A stretch of 10,658 nucleotides of DNA, taken from NCBI GenBank assembly GCA_015522395.1, contig WAMH01000038.1, positions 1 through 10,658 of the forward strand, read 5' to 3'. Position 1 is the first letter of the stretch, and every line of letters begins with the position of its first letter. The notes under the pieces are model-generated. The model was not told the DNA's origin. It was given only the letters and a program-made list of their open reading frames with translations, and made no database searches. Below, piece by piece: positions 5,902 to 10,658 of the stretch. The DNA comes from Thermococcus sp. Lineage in GTDB: Archaea; Methanobacteriota_B; Thermococci; Thermococcales; Thermococcaceae. Both the position numbers and the translations under genes were made by a program.

Positions 5902-6572
5902 CGTCTCAACTCCAGACCGCCCGCCGAAACCTCGGTGCCGTTGTGGAAAACTATGAAGGTGTAATTTCCGGGTCTGGAAACCTGAACAACGAAGCGAAAT
6001 CCGTTGAGGGTTAGAACGGTCGAACCGTTGAGGTTGTCAAGTTCGGATTCGTTAAAGGACCCGATGGCCTTCAAAACGTTCTCCGGGTGAACCTCAAGGT
6101 AGGAGGTTGCTTCAAACTGGCCGAATTCAACCGAAACGGGGATTCCAGAGGCGTAGGGAACTATAACGGTTCCGTTCACAGGATGGGCGTTTATTGTAAC
6201 GTTGAACTTCTCAGGTACAAACGGGGGAACGAGTTTAAGCACGTAAACGGTGATGCTGGCGTTGAGCCTTTCTCCAATGACCATGGCTTCGAAGGCGTAG
6301 AGGGTCGTGTTCGTCCCGTTAAGGAACCTCACAACTTCCTCAAAGATGCTCGACGGAGCCGTGAGATTGCCAGAGAAGGTGCCGTTTATCGGCGCCGTTC
6401 TCATCGTGACGGTCACGGATGCTCCCCCGGACCGCCCAACCGGACTGTGATGTGGAGAGCTGGAAGTGCCCGTAAAGGTGCTGGATGGAATTTGGCTGGG
6501 AGCTGAGATGCATCCCCCGCCCATTCCGATCAGGACCAGGGTGAGTAACAGTAAGGCATAGACCCTTTGCAT
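5898..6572 (-). CDS. lipoprotein, unknown, surface beta-rich
   Basis: This 224-residue protein starts with a clear lipoprotein signal, MQRVYALLLLTLVLIGMGGGC, lipid Cys at 21, followed by a Ser/Pro/Thr-rich linker to about residue 50. The remainder alternates short hydrophobic strands with polar turns and has many NxS/T sites (NGT, NLT, NAS, NVT, NGS, NYT), as expected for a glycosylated domain on the cell surface. I recognise no family. The ATG at 6570-6572 has GGTGA at 6577-6581 and a TATA box at 6602-6611. It is the first gene of a two-gene operon with the small membrane protein, to which it is coupled by an ATGA overlap. The order lipoprotein then membrane protein suggests a paired surface component. 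Confidence 0.8.
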   Translation of the reverse strand: MQRVYALLLLTLVLIGMGGGCISAPSQIPSSTFTGTSSSPHHSPVGRSGGASVTVTMRTAPINGTFSGNLTAPSSIFEEVVRFLNGTNTTLYAFEAMVIGERLNASITVYVLKLVPPFVPEKFNVTINAHPVNGTVIVPYASGIPVSVEFGQFEATSYLEVHPENVLKAIGSFNESELDNLNGSTVLTLNGFRFVVQVSRPGNYTFIVFHNGTEVSAGGLELRR

Positions 6573-6601
6573 ACTTTCACCGAGAGTATTAGACGGTTAA
6601 T

Positions 6602-6611
6602 CCTTAAAAGT
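6602..6611 (-). promoter_or_regulatory. TATA box of the lipoprotein/membrane protein operon
   Basis: On the minus strand the sequence reads acttttaagg, about 35 bases before the ATG at 6572, leaving a roughly 10-base leader with the Shine-Dalgarno sequence. It lies just past the stop of the TIP49 gene. Confidence 0.55.
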
Positions 6612-6638
6612 GTTGTGGGAAAGAACGGGAAGAAGAAA

Positions 6639-7961
6639 TCAACTCAGCATTCCCTCGAGCTTTTCAACGAACTCCGTGCTCCTCCGGAGGTCGGCGAAGT
6701 ACTCCCTGGCCTTCTCAACGTGCTCCCGCTCGACCCTTCCTCCCCTGGCCAAGACGCTCGCCGGAGCGAGGAGCTGGACGGCGTAGCGCAGGCTGGTCTT
6801 CTCGCCGAGTTCCGCTAAGTACTCAACGGCCTCATCGCTGACCTCTATCTTCTCCTCCTTTGCACGGATTTTGACGATCTCGCGGATCTCCTCCTTCTTG
6901 TAGGGTTCGGTGTTGATTATCAAGAGACGGTCGAGCATGTCGATGGGCATTCCGTGCGGCGCTTCAATGTCCGTTCCCCTTATCTTCGTCCTGCCGCGGT
7001 TGGTGGCCATAATTAGGATTGGGGCAAGCTCGCTCTCCATCGCCCTCGCGAGGAAGGAAAACGCCTCAATATCGAGCATGTGAACCTCGTCGATGAAGAG
7101 CACTCCCGGGACGAGAGTGGCCTTGCCTTCCTCTATCCACCCCTTTACCGTCTCATCGACGCGCTGCCTTATCTCGTCGCTTATCTCGGCACCGGTACTG
7201 AAGAGCAGGCCGAAGATGTTTCCGCGGGCGTTGGCAACGTCAAGGTCGTGAAGGGTAACTGTGTAGGTGAACTCCTTTATCTTGAGAACCGGCCCGCTCG
7301 GAAGGCTGACCTTCCTCTTGAAGAACAGTCCCTCTTCCTCCTTCGTGGTTCCGACCTTCGAGACCCTGCCGGTTTCGGCATCTATCTGTATGACGTCGCC
7401 CTCCTCAACACCGAGTTCCATGAGCTGATACGCTATCTCCCTTCCAGCTCTGACGGTTTTCTCGTCGTCCTTCGTGCGGAGGGTTATGAGGACGCTCTCC
7501 GGAACCTCGACGTAGGGGTTGAACGGGTGCTTCGTCTTGTTGATCCTGACCTCCTTGACCTCACCCTCGTAAACCTTCCTCTCCTCACTTATTCTAACGC
7601 CTATCGCCCGTCTAAGGGCCTCCTTGAGAAACTCAGTCTTGTTTATCTCGGCGGAGTAGATTTCACTGCCAGCGATCTGGACGAAGGGGACGTCATCACC
7701 GAGTTCCCTGGCTATACCCATAGCTATGGCCGTCTTACCGCTGCCGGTCGGGCCGACGAGGAGGATTCCCTTTCCGGCGAGCTTGCCGCGCTTTATGAGC
7801 TCGACCGCTATTCCGGCAGCTTCTCTCGCCTTAACCTGCCCGACCATACCGTCGGCCATGAAGAGTGCCTTTCCGTTCTCGTCCAGACCGAGACCCTTTA
7901 TGTGGGAGTGCATGCCAACCCTCTCAAAGGTTCTCTTCGCGACCTCCTCGATGACCGGCAT
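6639..7961 (-). CDS. TIP49 (RuvBL, pontin/reptin-like) AAA+ ATPase
   Basis: This 440-residue protein matches the archaeal homologue of eukaryotic RuvBL1/RuvBL2. Visible in order: the N-terminal THERVGMHSHIKGLGLD-type block (here TFERVGMHSHIKGLGLD, 11-27), MVGQ at 39-42, Walker A GPTGSGKT at 70-77, GSEIYSAEINKTEFL at 98-112, an inserted DNA/RNA-binding domain II at about 123-240, Walker B LFIDEVHMLD at 288-297, sensor 1 MATNRG at 318-323, and sensor 2 SLRYAVQLL at 390-398. All ATPase residues are intact and length is normal. The eukaryotic proteins form hexamers used in chromatin remodelling, box C/D snoRNP assembly and complex building; the archaeal role is little known. The ATG has a strong GGGGTGA before it. 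A candidate box C/D sRNA lies just upstream on the same strand. Confidence 0.95.
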   Translation of the reverse strand: MPVIEEVAKRTFERVGMHSHIKGLGLDENGKALFMADGMVGQVKAREAAGIAVELIKRGKLAGKGILLVGPTGSGKTAIAMGIARELGDDVPFVQIAGSEIYSAEINKTEFLKEALRRAIGVRISEERKVYEGEVKEVRINKTKHPFNPYVEVPESVLITLRTKDDEKTVRAGREIAYQLMELGVEEGDVIQIDAETGRVSKVGTTKEEEGLFFKRKVSLPSGPVLKIKEFTYTVTLHDLDVANARGNIFGLLFSTGAEISDEIRQRVDETVKGWIEEGKATLVPGVLFIDEVHMLDIEAFSFLARAMESELAPILIMATNRGRTKIRGTDIEAPHGMPIDMLDRLLIINTEPYKKEEIREIVKIRAKEEKIEVSDEAVEYLAELGEKTSLRYAVQLLAPASVLARGGRVEREHVEKAREYFADLRRSTEFVEKLEGMLS

Positions 7962-8005
7962 GAACTCACCCCCTTAATCTTTCCGAGGGTTACTAAAAGA
8001 ACAGA

Positions 8006-8017
8006 GCTTAAAAATTT
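8006..8017 (-). promoter_or_regulatory. TATA box of the TIP49 gene
   Basis: On the minus strand the sequence reads aaatttttaagc, about 50 bases before the ATG, giving a leader of about 20-25 bases with the GGGGTGA Shine-Dalgarno sequence at 7965-7972. Confidence 0.55.
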
Positions 8018-8021
8018 GACG

Positions 8022-8080
8022 GAGGCTCAGGTGGGTTTTCCGGGCATCCCTCACCCCAAAGGCCAATGTCATCATTGCCA
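8022..8080 (-). ncRNA. candidate box C/D guide sRNA
   Basis: On the minus strand a perfect box C, ATGATGA (8069-8075), is followed 38 bases later by a perfect box D, CTGA (8027-8030). They are flanked by GGC (8077-8079) and GCC (8024-8026), which can form a short closing stem. Midway lie an imperfect box D' (GTGA, after a 14-base spacer) and an imperfect box C' (GGATGC, 13 bases before box D), so both guide spacers are close to the usual 12 bases. Total length is about 56 bases, normal for Thermococcales C/D sRNAs, which direct 2'-O-methylation of rRNA or tRNA. A TATA box, gtttttaagg, is centred about 25 bases before the GGC, exactly where a transcript would need to start. The target of either guide is not identified. 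The weak internal boxes limit confidence. Confidence 0.5.
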
Positions 8081-8097
8081 GGGAACGTTGGAGGAGA

Positions 8098-8107
8098 ACC
8101 TTAAAAA
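8098..8107 (-). promoter_or_regulatory. TATA box of the candidate box C/D sRNA
   Basis: On the minus strand gtttttaagg lies just past the queE stop and about 25 bases before the closing stem of the candidate sRNA. No protein-coding start is at the right distance, so an RNA gene is the best explanation. Confidence 0.45.
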
Positions 8108-8112
8108 CCCTC

Positions 8113-8874
8113 TCAAAGCACGTTGAGGTACTTGTGAACCTGGAAGCTTAGCCCGACGTTCTTTTTTCCCATTATCAGCGCAGCCTCGTGGTAGAGCTCC
8201 ATGAGCTGACCCTGGTTCATCTCAATCGGCTCCCTCGGCTGAATGACGAGCGGAGCTAAGTCTTTCAAAAGCCCCGCGTACCAGCGGACGTTCTCAACCT
8301 TTGTCCTGGAGGTAACGACGAGCTTGGCGTAGACCTTTGCACCCGCTTTTTTAAGGATTCTGATGCTCTCCACTTCCCTGAGTACGAGGTTTCTCCAGTC
8401 CTCCGTGGCCTTGGCCGTCTCGTCTTTTACGTCCACGCTCGCGTAGTCAGTGAGCGGGGCGACCACTTTGATAAGCTCCGGAAGGCCTCCGTGTGTTTCG
8501 AGAAAGTTGTCGAAGCCGAGGTTTTTCAGGTGCTCCATCAGGGCTTTGAGGGGCTTCACCTGAAGCGTTGGTTCTCCACCTGTGTAACTTATCGAGTGAA
8601 TATCGCCGGTATCAAGCCTCAGAACGGCGTCAACGACTTCATCGATGCTAGCTGGATTTGGCCGGTACTTGAACTTTCCGGTGAAGGGCTCGACCTCGTA
8701 GCGCCAGCGGGAGACGCGGGAGGCGTCTATGTACTGCTTTGAGTCGCACCACTGGCAATGAAGGTCACAGCCCGCGAACCTGACGAAAATCTGCCTCCTG
8801 CCAAAGGCGCTCCCCGGGACGCTTCCCCCCTCTCCCTGCCAGCTGTTGAAGACCTCGGCCATTATGAACTTCAT
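8113..8874 (-). CDS. queE: 7-carboxy-7-deazaguanine synthase QueE
   Basis: This 253-residue radical SAM enzyme converts 6-carboxytetrahydropterin into 7-carboxy-7-deazaguanine, the third step towards preQ0, which archaea use to make archaeosine at position 15 of tRNA. Visible are the N-terminal EVFNSWQGEGGSVPGSAFGRRQIFVR-type block (7-32; substrate side), the cluster motif C36-x3-C40-x2-C43 (CDLHCQWC) that holds the 4Fe-4S cluster, and TGGEPTLQ at 98-105 that binds S-adenosylmethionine, followed by FLETHGG and YASVDVKDE. Length is normal for archaeal QueE. The ATG overlaps the stop of the 88-residue gene upstream in an ATGA, with a GAGCTGGGA Shine-Dalgarno-like stretch inside that gene. An internal ATG four codons on (MAEVFNSW) is a possible alternative start. 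The other pre-Q0 genes are not in this window. Confidence 0.93.
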   Translation of the reverse strand: MKFIMAEVFNSWQGEGGSVPGSAFGRRQIFVRFAGCDLHCQWCDSKQYIDASRVSRWRYEVEPFTGKFKYRPNPASIDEVVDAVLRLDTGDIHSISYTGGEPTLQVKPLKALMEHLKNLGFDNFLETHGGLPELIKVVAPLTDYASVDVKDETAKATEDWRNLVLREVESIRILKKAGAKVYAKLVVTSRTKVENVRWYAGLLKDLAPLVIQPREPIEMNQGQLMELYHEAALIMGKKNVGLSFQVHKYLNVL

Positions 8875-9137
8875 GTTCCCAGCTCCTCTATGTTCAGCCC
8901 CCTCACCCTATCGCTCACGAAACCCTCGAGTATCTCGACCCTGACTCTTCTCTCCTCGCCGGCCATGTCGGCCATGAGCTGAACGGCCCTCGCGTAGTCC
9001 CATAGCCGCCTCTTCGCCCCAGCTGTAACGCTCCCGGCCATCACTATAATCTCCCTCTCCTCAGGGTGAGCGCCCATCCACTCCACCACCTTTCTCGCGT
9101 CTTCCTCAGTAAAGACGCCCCTCTTCTTGAAGAGCAC
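8871..9137 (-). CDS. small protein of unknown function coupled to queE
   Basis: This 88-residue protein has no family I recognise. The start is a GTG at 9135-9137 with GGGGGTGGG at the right distance before it. It begins with FKKRGVFTEEDARKVVEWMGAHP, which reads as a basic tip plus an amphipathic helix, then a strand EIIVMAGSVTAG, a helix rich in Arg and Ala (AKRRLWDYARAVQLMADMAG) and a strand RVRVEILEG. This suggests a small soluble alpha/beta fold. Its stop overlaps the queE ATG, so it is co-translated with queE and may belong to archaeosine biosynthesis or regulation, though simple co-transcription is possible. A TATA-like sequence gcttaaatc (minus strand, 9181-9190) precedes it. Confidence 0.75.
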   Translation of the reverse strand: MLFKKRGVFTEEDARKVVEWMGAHPEEREIIVMAGSVTAGAKRRLWDYARAVQLMADMAGEERRVRVEILEGFVSDRVRGLNIEELGT

Positions 9138-9180
9138 GCTCCCACCCCCTCATGGGTGATTAAATAATTGTTGAATTAGT

Positions 9181-9192
9181 GATTTAAGCAGT
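9181..9192 (-). promoter_or_regulatory. likely TATA box of the small-protein/queE operon
   Basis: On the minus strand the sequence reads actgcttaaatc, about 50 bases before the GTG start, giving a leader of roughly 20 bases. Another AT-rich stretch at 9158-9170 is too close to the start to leave room for the Shine-Dalgarno sequence. Confidence 0.4.
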
Positions 9193-9199
9193 TGCCCAG

Positions 9200-9700
9200 T
9201 CACACATATTTCATCAACAACTCGACGGCCTCCTCAAAAATCTCTCTGTCCCTGCCTTCCAAGATACTATCGAGATAATGCAAGCTGGCCAAGTCGAGGA
9301 TTATGTAAGCGGTGTTTCTGTCGAGGCCGAGGGAATAAGCATCGTAGTAAACGCGCTCTTCTCCCAGAGCCTCGTTGAGCATCTCGACGAAGTAGTTTAT
9401 CTCCTCAACCGTTAGCTCGTCCCAGCGGCTCTCCATCTCATCGAAGTAGCGCTCCATGATGCGGAGGGTCTCTAAATCCACCTTCAAGGTTCCCTCGAAG
9501 TAGGGAAACTCGCCGACGCGGAAGACCTTGACCCCCTCAGCATCACGAACCCCGATGTAATCCCACAGGATAAGTCCCACGATAGGGTTGTGACCGTATT
9601 TGCTGGCCAAATAAGAGAAGCGCTCCATAACATCACCCATCTCATCCAGGAACTCCTCCTCATCGTGAAAGTGGATTATCTTGCTTACCGTTCCAGCCAT
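9200..9700 (-). CDS. acidic soluble protein of unknown function
   Basis: From the ATG at 9698-9700 this is 166 residues, very rich in Glu and Asp and mainly helical, with no signal peptide or membrane segment. Recognisable stretches are IIHFHDEEEFLDEMGDVMER, the YFDEMESRWDELTVEEINYF block and a C-terminal FEEAVELLMKYV. Aromatic residues are frequent (YYDAYSLGLDRNTAYIIL, SLHYLD). I do not recognise the family. An in-frame GTG three codons earlier is possible, but GGTG sits six bases before the ATG and a TATA box is about 35 bases upstream, so the ATG is preferred. It stands alone, 62 bases before the small-protein/queE operon on the same strand. Confidence 0.75.
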   Translation of the reverse strand: MAGTVSKIIHFHDEEEFLDEMGDVMERFSYLASKYGHNPIVGLILWDYIGVRDAEGVKVFRVGEFPYFEGTLKVDLETLRIMERYFDEMESRWDELTVEEINYFVEMLNEALGEERVYYDAYSLGLDRNTAYIILDLASLHYLDSILEGRDREIFEEAVELLMKYV

Positions 9701-9730
9701 TTTTCGCACCAGTAGGGGGTTGGGTCAAGG

Positions 9731-9740
9731 GTTATAAGGT
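9731..9740 (-). promoter_or_regulatory. TATA box of the acidic protein gene
   Basis: On the minus strand the sequence reads accttataac, about 35 bases before the ATG at 9700. The inferred leader is about 10 bases long and carries GGTG. Confidence 0.55.
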
Positions 9741-9786
9741 TTTGCGGATAAAATCAAACGCCCGACGAGTATTGGGTTGCAATGAC

Positions 9787-9826
9787 GTCGGGACCCCCAA
9801 GGGGGCCGACATCCTCAATGGCCCCC
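9787..9826 (+). repeat. two overlapping, mutually exclusive inverted repeats
   Basis: One hairpin pairs GTCGG (9787-9791) with CCGAC (9806-9810) and CCCCC (9794-9798) with GGGGG (9801-9805). The other pairs GGGGGCC (9801-9807) with GGCCCCC (9820-9826) over a 12-base loop and is followed by TTT. They share bases and cannot form at the same time. Confidence 0.6.
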
Positions 9827-9901
9827 TTTCAGACCTTTGTTAACGCAAAGCGCTGGCGGAAAATTATGTACTCTCCTATAATGCCTGAATTTTGAAAGGG
9901 G

Positions 9902-9960
9902 TTTACTTGCTTGCTCCCTTTGGTAAGTGTTTCACTGCCCAAAGCGCCCTTCGGGCGCCG
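9902..9960 (+). repeat. diverged direct repeat, copy 1
   Basis: Begins TTTACTTGCTTGCTCC, with TTGGTAAGTGTTT and the CAAA-CC-CG-GCC skeleton in the same order as copy 2 at 10207-10265. It ends in a perfect hairpin, GCGCCC (9944-9949) with GGGCGC (9953-9958), which copy 2 lacks. Confidence 0.55.
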
Positions 9961-9983
9961 GTAATGAAGTTGAAACTGTTTGA

Positions 9984-10020
9984 AGGCCAAACTTGAGGTT
10001 AAACCCCCTGAACTTGGCCT
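9984..10020 (+). repeat. inverted repeat AGGCCAA / TTGGCCT
   Basis: Seven-base perfect arms at 9984-9990 and 10014-10020 are separated by 23 bases. It lies between the two direct-repeat copies and is of unknown role. Confidence 0.5.
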
Positions 10021-10045
10021 TTGGACCGGGCATGATTAATTTTTG

Positions 10046-10057
10046 CTCTTTAAAGAG
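10046..10057 (+). repeat. perfect 12-base palindrome CTCTTTAAAGAG
   Basis: Self-complementary over its full length with no spacer; the first of several palindromes that follow within 100 bases. Confidence 0.6.
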
Positions 10058-10074
10058 AAGGGCACTCTTTGGTC

Positions 10075-10095
10075 AAACTTTGCAATGCAAAGTTT
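10075..10095 (+). repeat. near-perfect palindrome with arms AAACTTTGCA / TGCAAAGTTT
   Basis: Ten-base perfect arms are separated by one A. The CTTTGC/GCAAAG core also occurs in the hairpin at 10384-10407 and, weakly (CTTTG/CAAAG), at 9835-9850, pointing to a repeat family. Confidence 0.7.
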
Positions 10096-10118
10096 ACTCG
10101 CCTGCGCGAAGTTTGATC

Positions 10119-10139
10119 GAAGCTTTTTCCAAAAGCTTC
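10119..10139 (+). repeat. inverted repeat GAAGCTTTT / AAAAGCTTC
   Basis: Nine-base perfect arms at 10119-10127 and 10131-10139 with a TCC loop. It lies 23 bases after the 10075-10095 palindrome. Confidence 0.7.
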
Positions 10140-10206
10140 AGCGCCACTTTCACCCTTGTTCAAGCGTCTTACGGATGGCGGAAGTGGGGTGCATTTTCTA
10201 CAAGCT

Positions 10207-10265
10207 TTTACTCACTTGCTCCTTGGTGAGAGTTTTACCGCACAAACTTCTCCGAAGGACGCCAA
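10207..10265 (+). repeat. diverged direct repeat, copy 2
   Basis: Begins TTTACTCACTTGCTCC and continues TTGGTGAGAGTTTTACCGCA, matching copy 1 at 9902-9960 with scattered substitutions and a two-base gap. The two copies are about 305 bases apart. Confidence 0.55.
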
Positions 10266-10383
10266 AGATACAAGTGGAAACCAAAGATGAAGTGGGCGTG
10301 CATAACAGGAAACCCACAGAAAGCTTTAAATTCTCGGAGTGCACGCACCGGTTTGGAGTCTAAATGGCCTGAATCCCTTTGGC

Positions 10384-10407
10384 CAAGCTTTGCGTCAGCA
10401 AAGCTTG
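10384..10407 (+). repeat. inverted repeat CAAGCTTTGC / GCAAAGCTTG next to the rpl37ae promoter
   Basis: Ten-base perfect arms with a GTCA loop end 10 bases before the TATA box of rpl37ae, where a transcription factor or strong cruciform could act. It is also a member of the CTTTGC/GCAAAG palindrome set seen to the left, so it may be only the edge of that repeat. Confidence 0.65.
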
Positions 10408-10417
10408 TTATGCAAAG

Positions 10418-10427
10418 GTTTATAAAA
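10418..10427 (+). promoter_or_regulatory. TATA box of rpl37ae
   Basis: The sequence gtttataaaa, preceded by an A-rich BRE-like aaag, lies about 60 bases before the ATG. Transcription should begin near 10448, giving a leader of about 37 bases. Confidence 0.65.
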
Positions 10428-10484
10428 CGTCCCCGGGAACACTCACCAGTCGTGAAAATCGGTTGATAATTAGAGGTGATGCTC

Positions 10485-10658
10485 ATGGGAAGAACCACAA
10501 AAGTCGGTTCCGCTGGAAGGTTCGGTCCAAGGTACGGTCTCAAGATTAGGAGAAGAGTGGCCGCCGTTGAGGCCAAGATGAAGCAGAAGCACGTCTGCCC
10601 GGTCTGCGGAAGGAAGGCCGTCAGGAGGATAAGCACCGGCATCTGGCAGTGCCAGAAG
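10485..10658 (+). CDS. rpl37ae: 50S ribosomal protein L37Ae (eL43), 3' end cut off
   Basis: The first 58 residues are visible, starting MGRTTKVGSAGRFGPRYGLK, the typical N-terminus of archaeal L37Ae, followed by IRRRVAAVEAKMKQKHVCPVCGRKAVRR. This gives the first CPVC pair (residues 38-41) of the zinc ribbon. The second pair begins at WQCQK (Cys56), with its other Cys just past the window edge. The protein binds 23S rRNA in the large subunit. GAGGTGAT lies 4 bases before the ATG, a strong Shine-Dalgarno sequence. In Thermococcales this gene usually heads a cluster with rpoP, which would fall outside the window. No stop codon is present before the end. Confidence 0.96.
   Translation, partial: MGRTTKVGSAGRFGPRYGLKIRRRVAAVEAKMKQKHVCPVCGRKAVRRISTGIWQCQK

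Larger units (their letters stand above)
9741..10417. other. gene-free, palindrome-rich intergenic region
   Basis: About 680 bases lie between two divergent promoters with no ORF I can support: the frames present (such as about 10043-10363 on plus) lack Shine-Dalgarno sequences, and on the minus strand the frame crossing the right end is antisense to rpl37ae. The region holds two diverged copies of a repeat (9902-9960 and 10207-10265) and a series of inverted repeats listed separately. It may be a remnant of a mobile element or of an intergenic repeat family; no transposase piece is visible. Confidence 0.6.

Noticed and set aside
7080..8126. 348-residue plus-strand open frame
   Set aside because: It is the complement of the TIP49 gene, whose motifs are unmistakable; the hydrophobic-looking Leu/Asp content is typical of a reverse frame.
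10268..10285. GTGGAAAC sequence resembling part of an archaeal origin recognition box
   Set aside because: Only one partial match, no inverted partner, no AT-rich unwinding region and no orc1/cdc6 gene nearby.
10043..10363. 106-residue plus-strand open frame in the palindrome-rich region
   Set aside because: No Shine-Dalgarno sequence, composition rich in Cys/Phe/Arg unlike neighbours, and it runs through the palindromes and a direct-repeat copy.
9741..10417. possible CRISPR array or CRISPR remnant next to the CARF-like gene's genome region
   Set aside because: Repeats are only two, diverged and 305 bases apart, with no regular spacer pattern.
10235..10642. 135-residue minus-strand open frame
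   Set aside because: It is antisense to rpl37ae and its promoter; the ribosomal protein is certain.

Overview
The window looks like a chromosomal segment of a hyperthermophilic archaeon of the Thermococcales, most likely Thermococcus. The evidence is a purine-rich Shine-Dalgarno sequence of GGTGA type a few bases before many starts, AT-rich TATA boxes about 25 bases before inferred transcript starts, charged proteins with many Glu/Lys/Arg, archaeal lipoproteins with a GCIS lipobox, a TIP49/RuvB-like ATPase, QueE of the archaeosine pathway and ribosomal protein L37Ae. There is no visible insertion sequence, CRISPR array or tRNA/rRNA gene.

Layout. Bases 1-1119 hold two tandem multi-pass membrane paralogues of DUF996 type (the first cut by the window edge). 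Bases 1120-1566 have no intact gene but carry what looks like a decayed membrane-protein gene on the minus strand. Next come a thioredoxin-like lipoprotein (minus), a TPR-like helical repeat protein (plus), a SemiSWEET-like small transporter (plus) and a PEBP-family lipoprotein (minus), tightly packed with divergent promoters and an overlapping convergent end.

Bases 3676-5611 are a three-gene plus-strand operon: a cysteine-rich DUF2284 protein that is probably read from a leaderless mRNA, a standalone CARF-like nucleotide-sensor candidate, and an overlapping PIN-domain nuclease with extra domains at both ends. The sensor/nuclease pair is the most interesting part of the window: it resembles a cyclic-oligonucleotide-responsive defence or stress module split over two genes, with no CRISPR locus nearby.

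Bases 5608-9700 are all on the minus strand: a lipoprotein plus small membrane protein pair with ATGA overlap, the TIP49 homologue, a candidate box C/D sRNA with its own TATA box, an 88-residue unknown protein translationally coupled to queE, and an acidic 166-residue unknown protein. Bases 9741-10417 contain no gene I can support but are full of palindromes and hold two diverged copies of a roughly 60-base repeat. The window ends inside rpl37ae, whose TATA box and Shine-Dalgarno sequence are clear.
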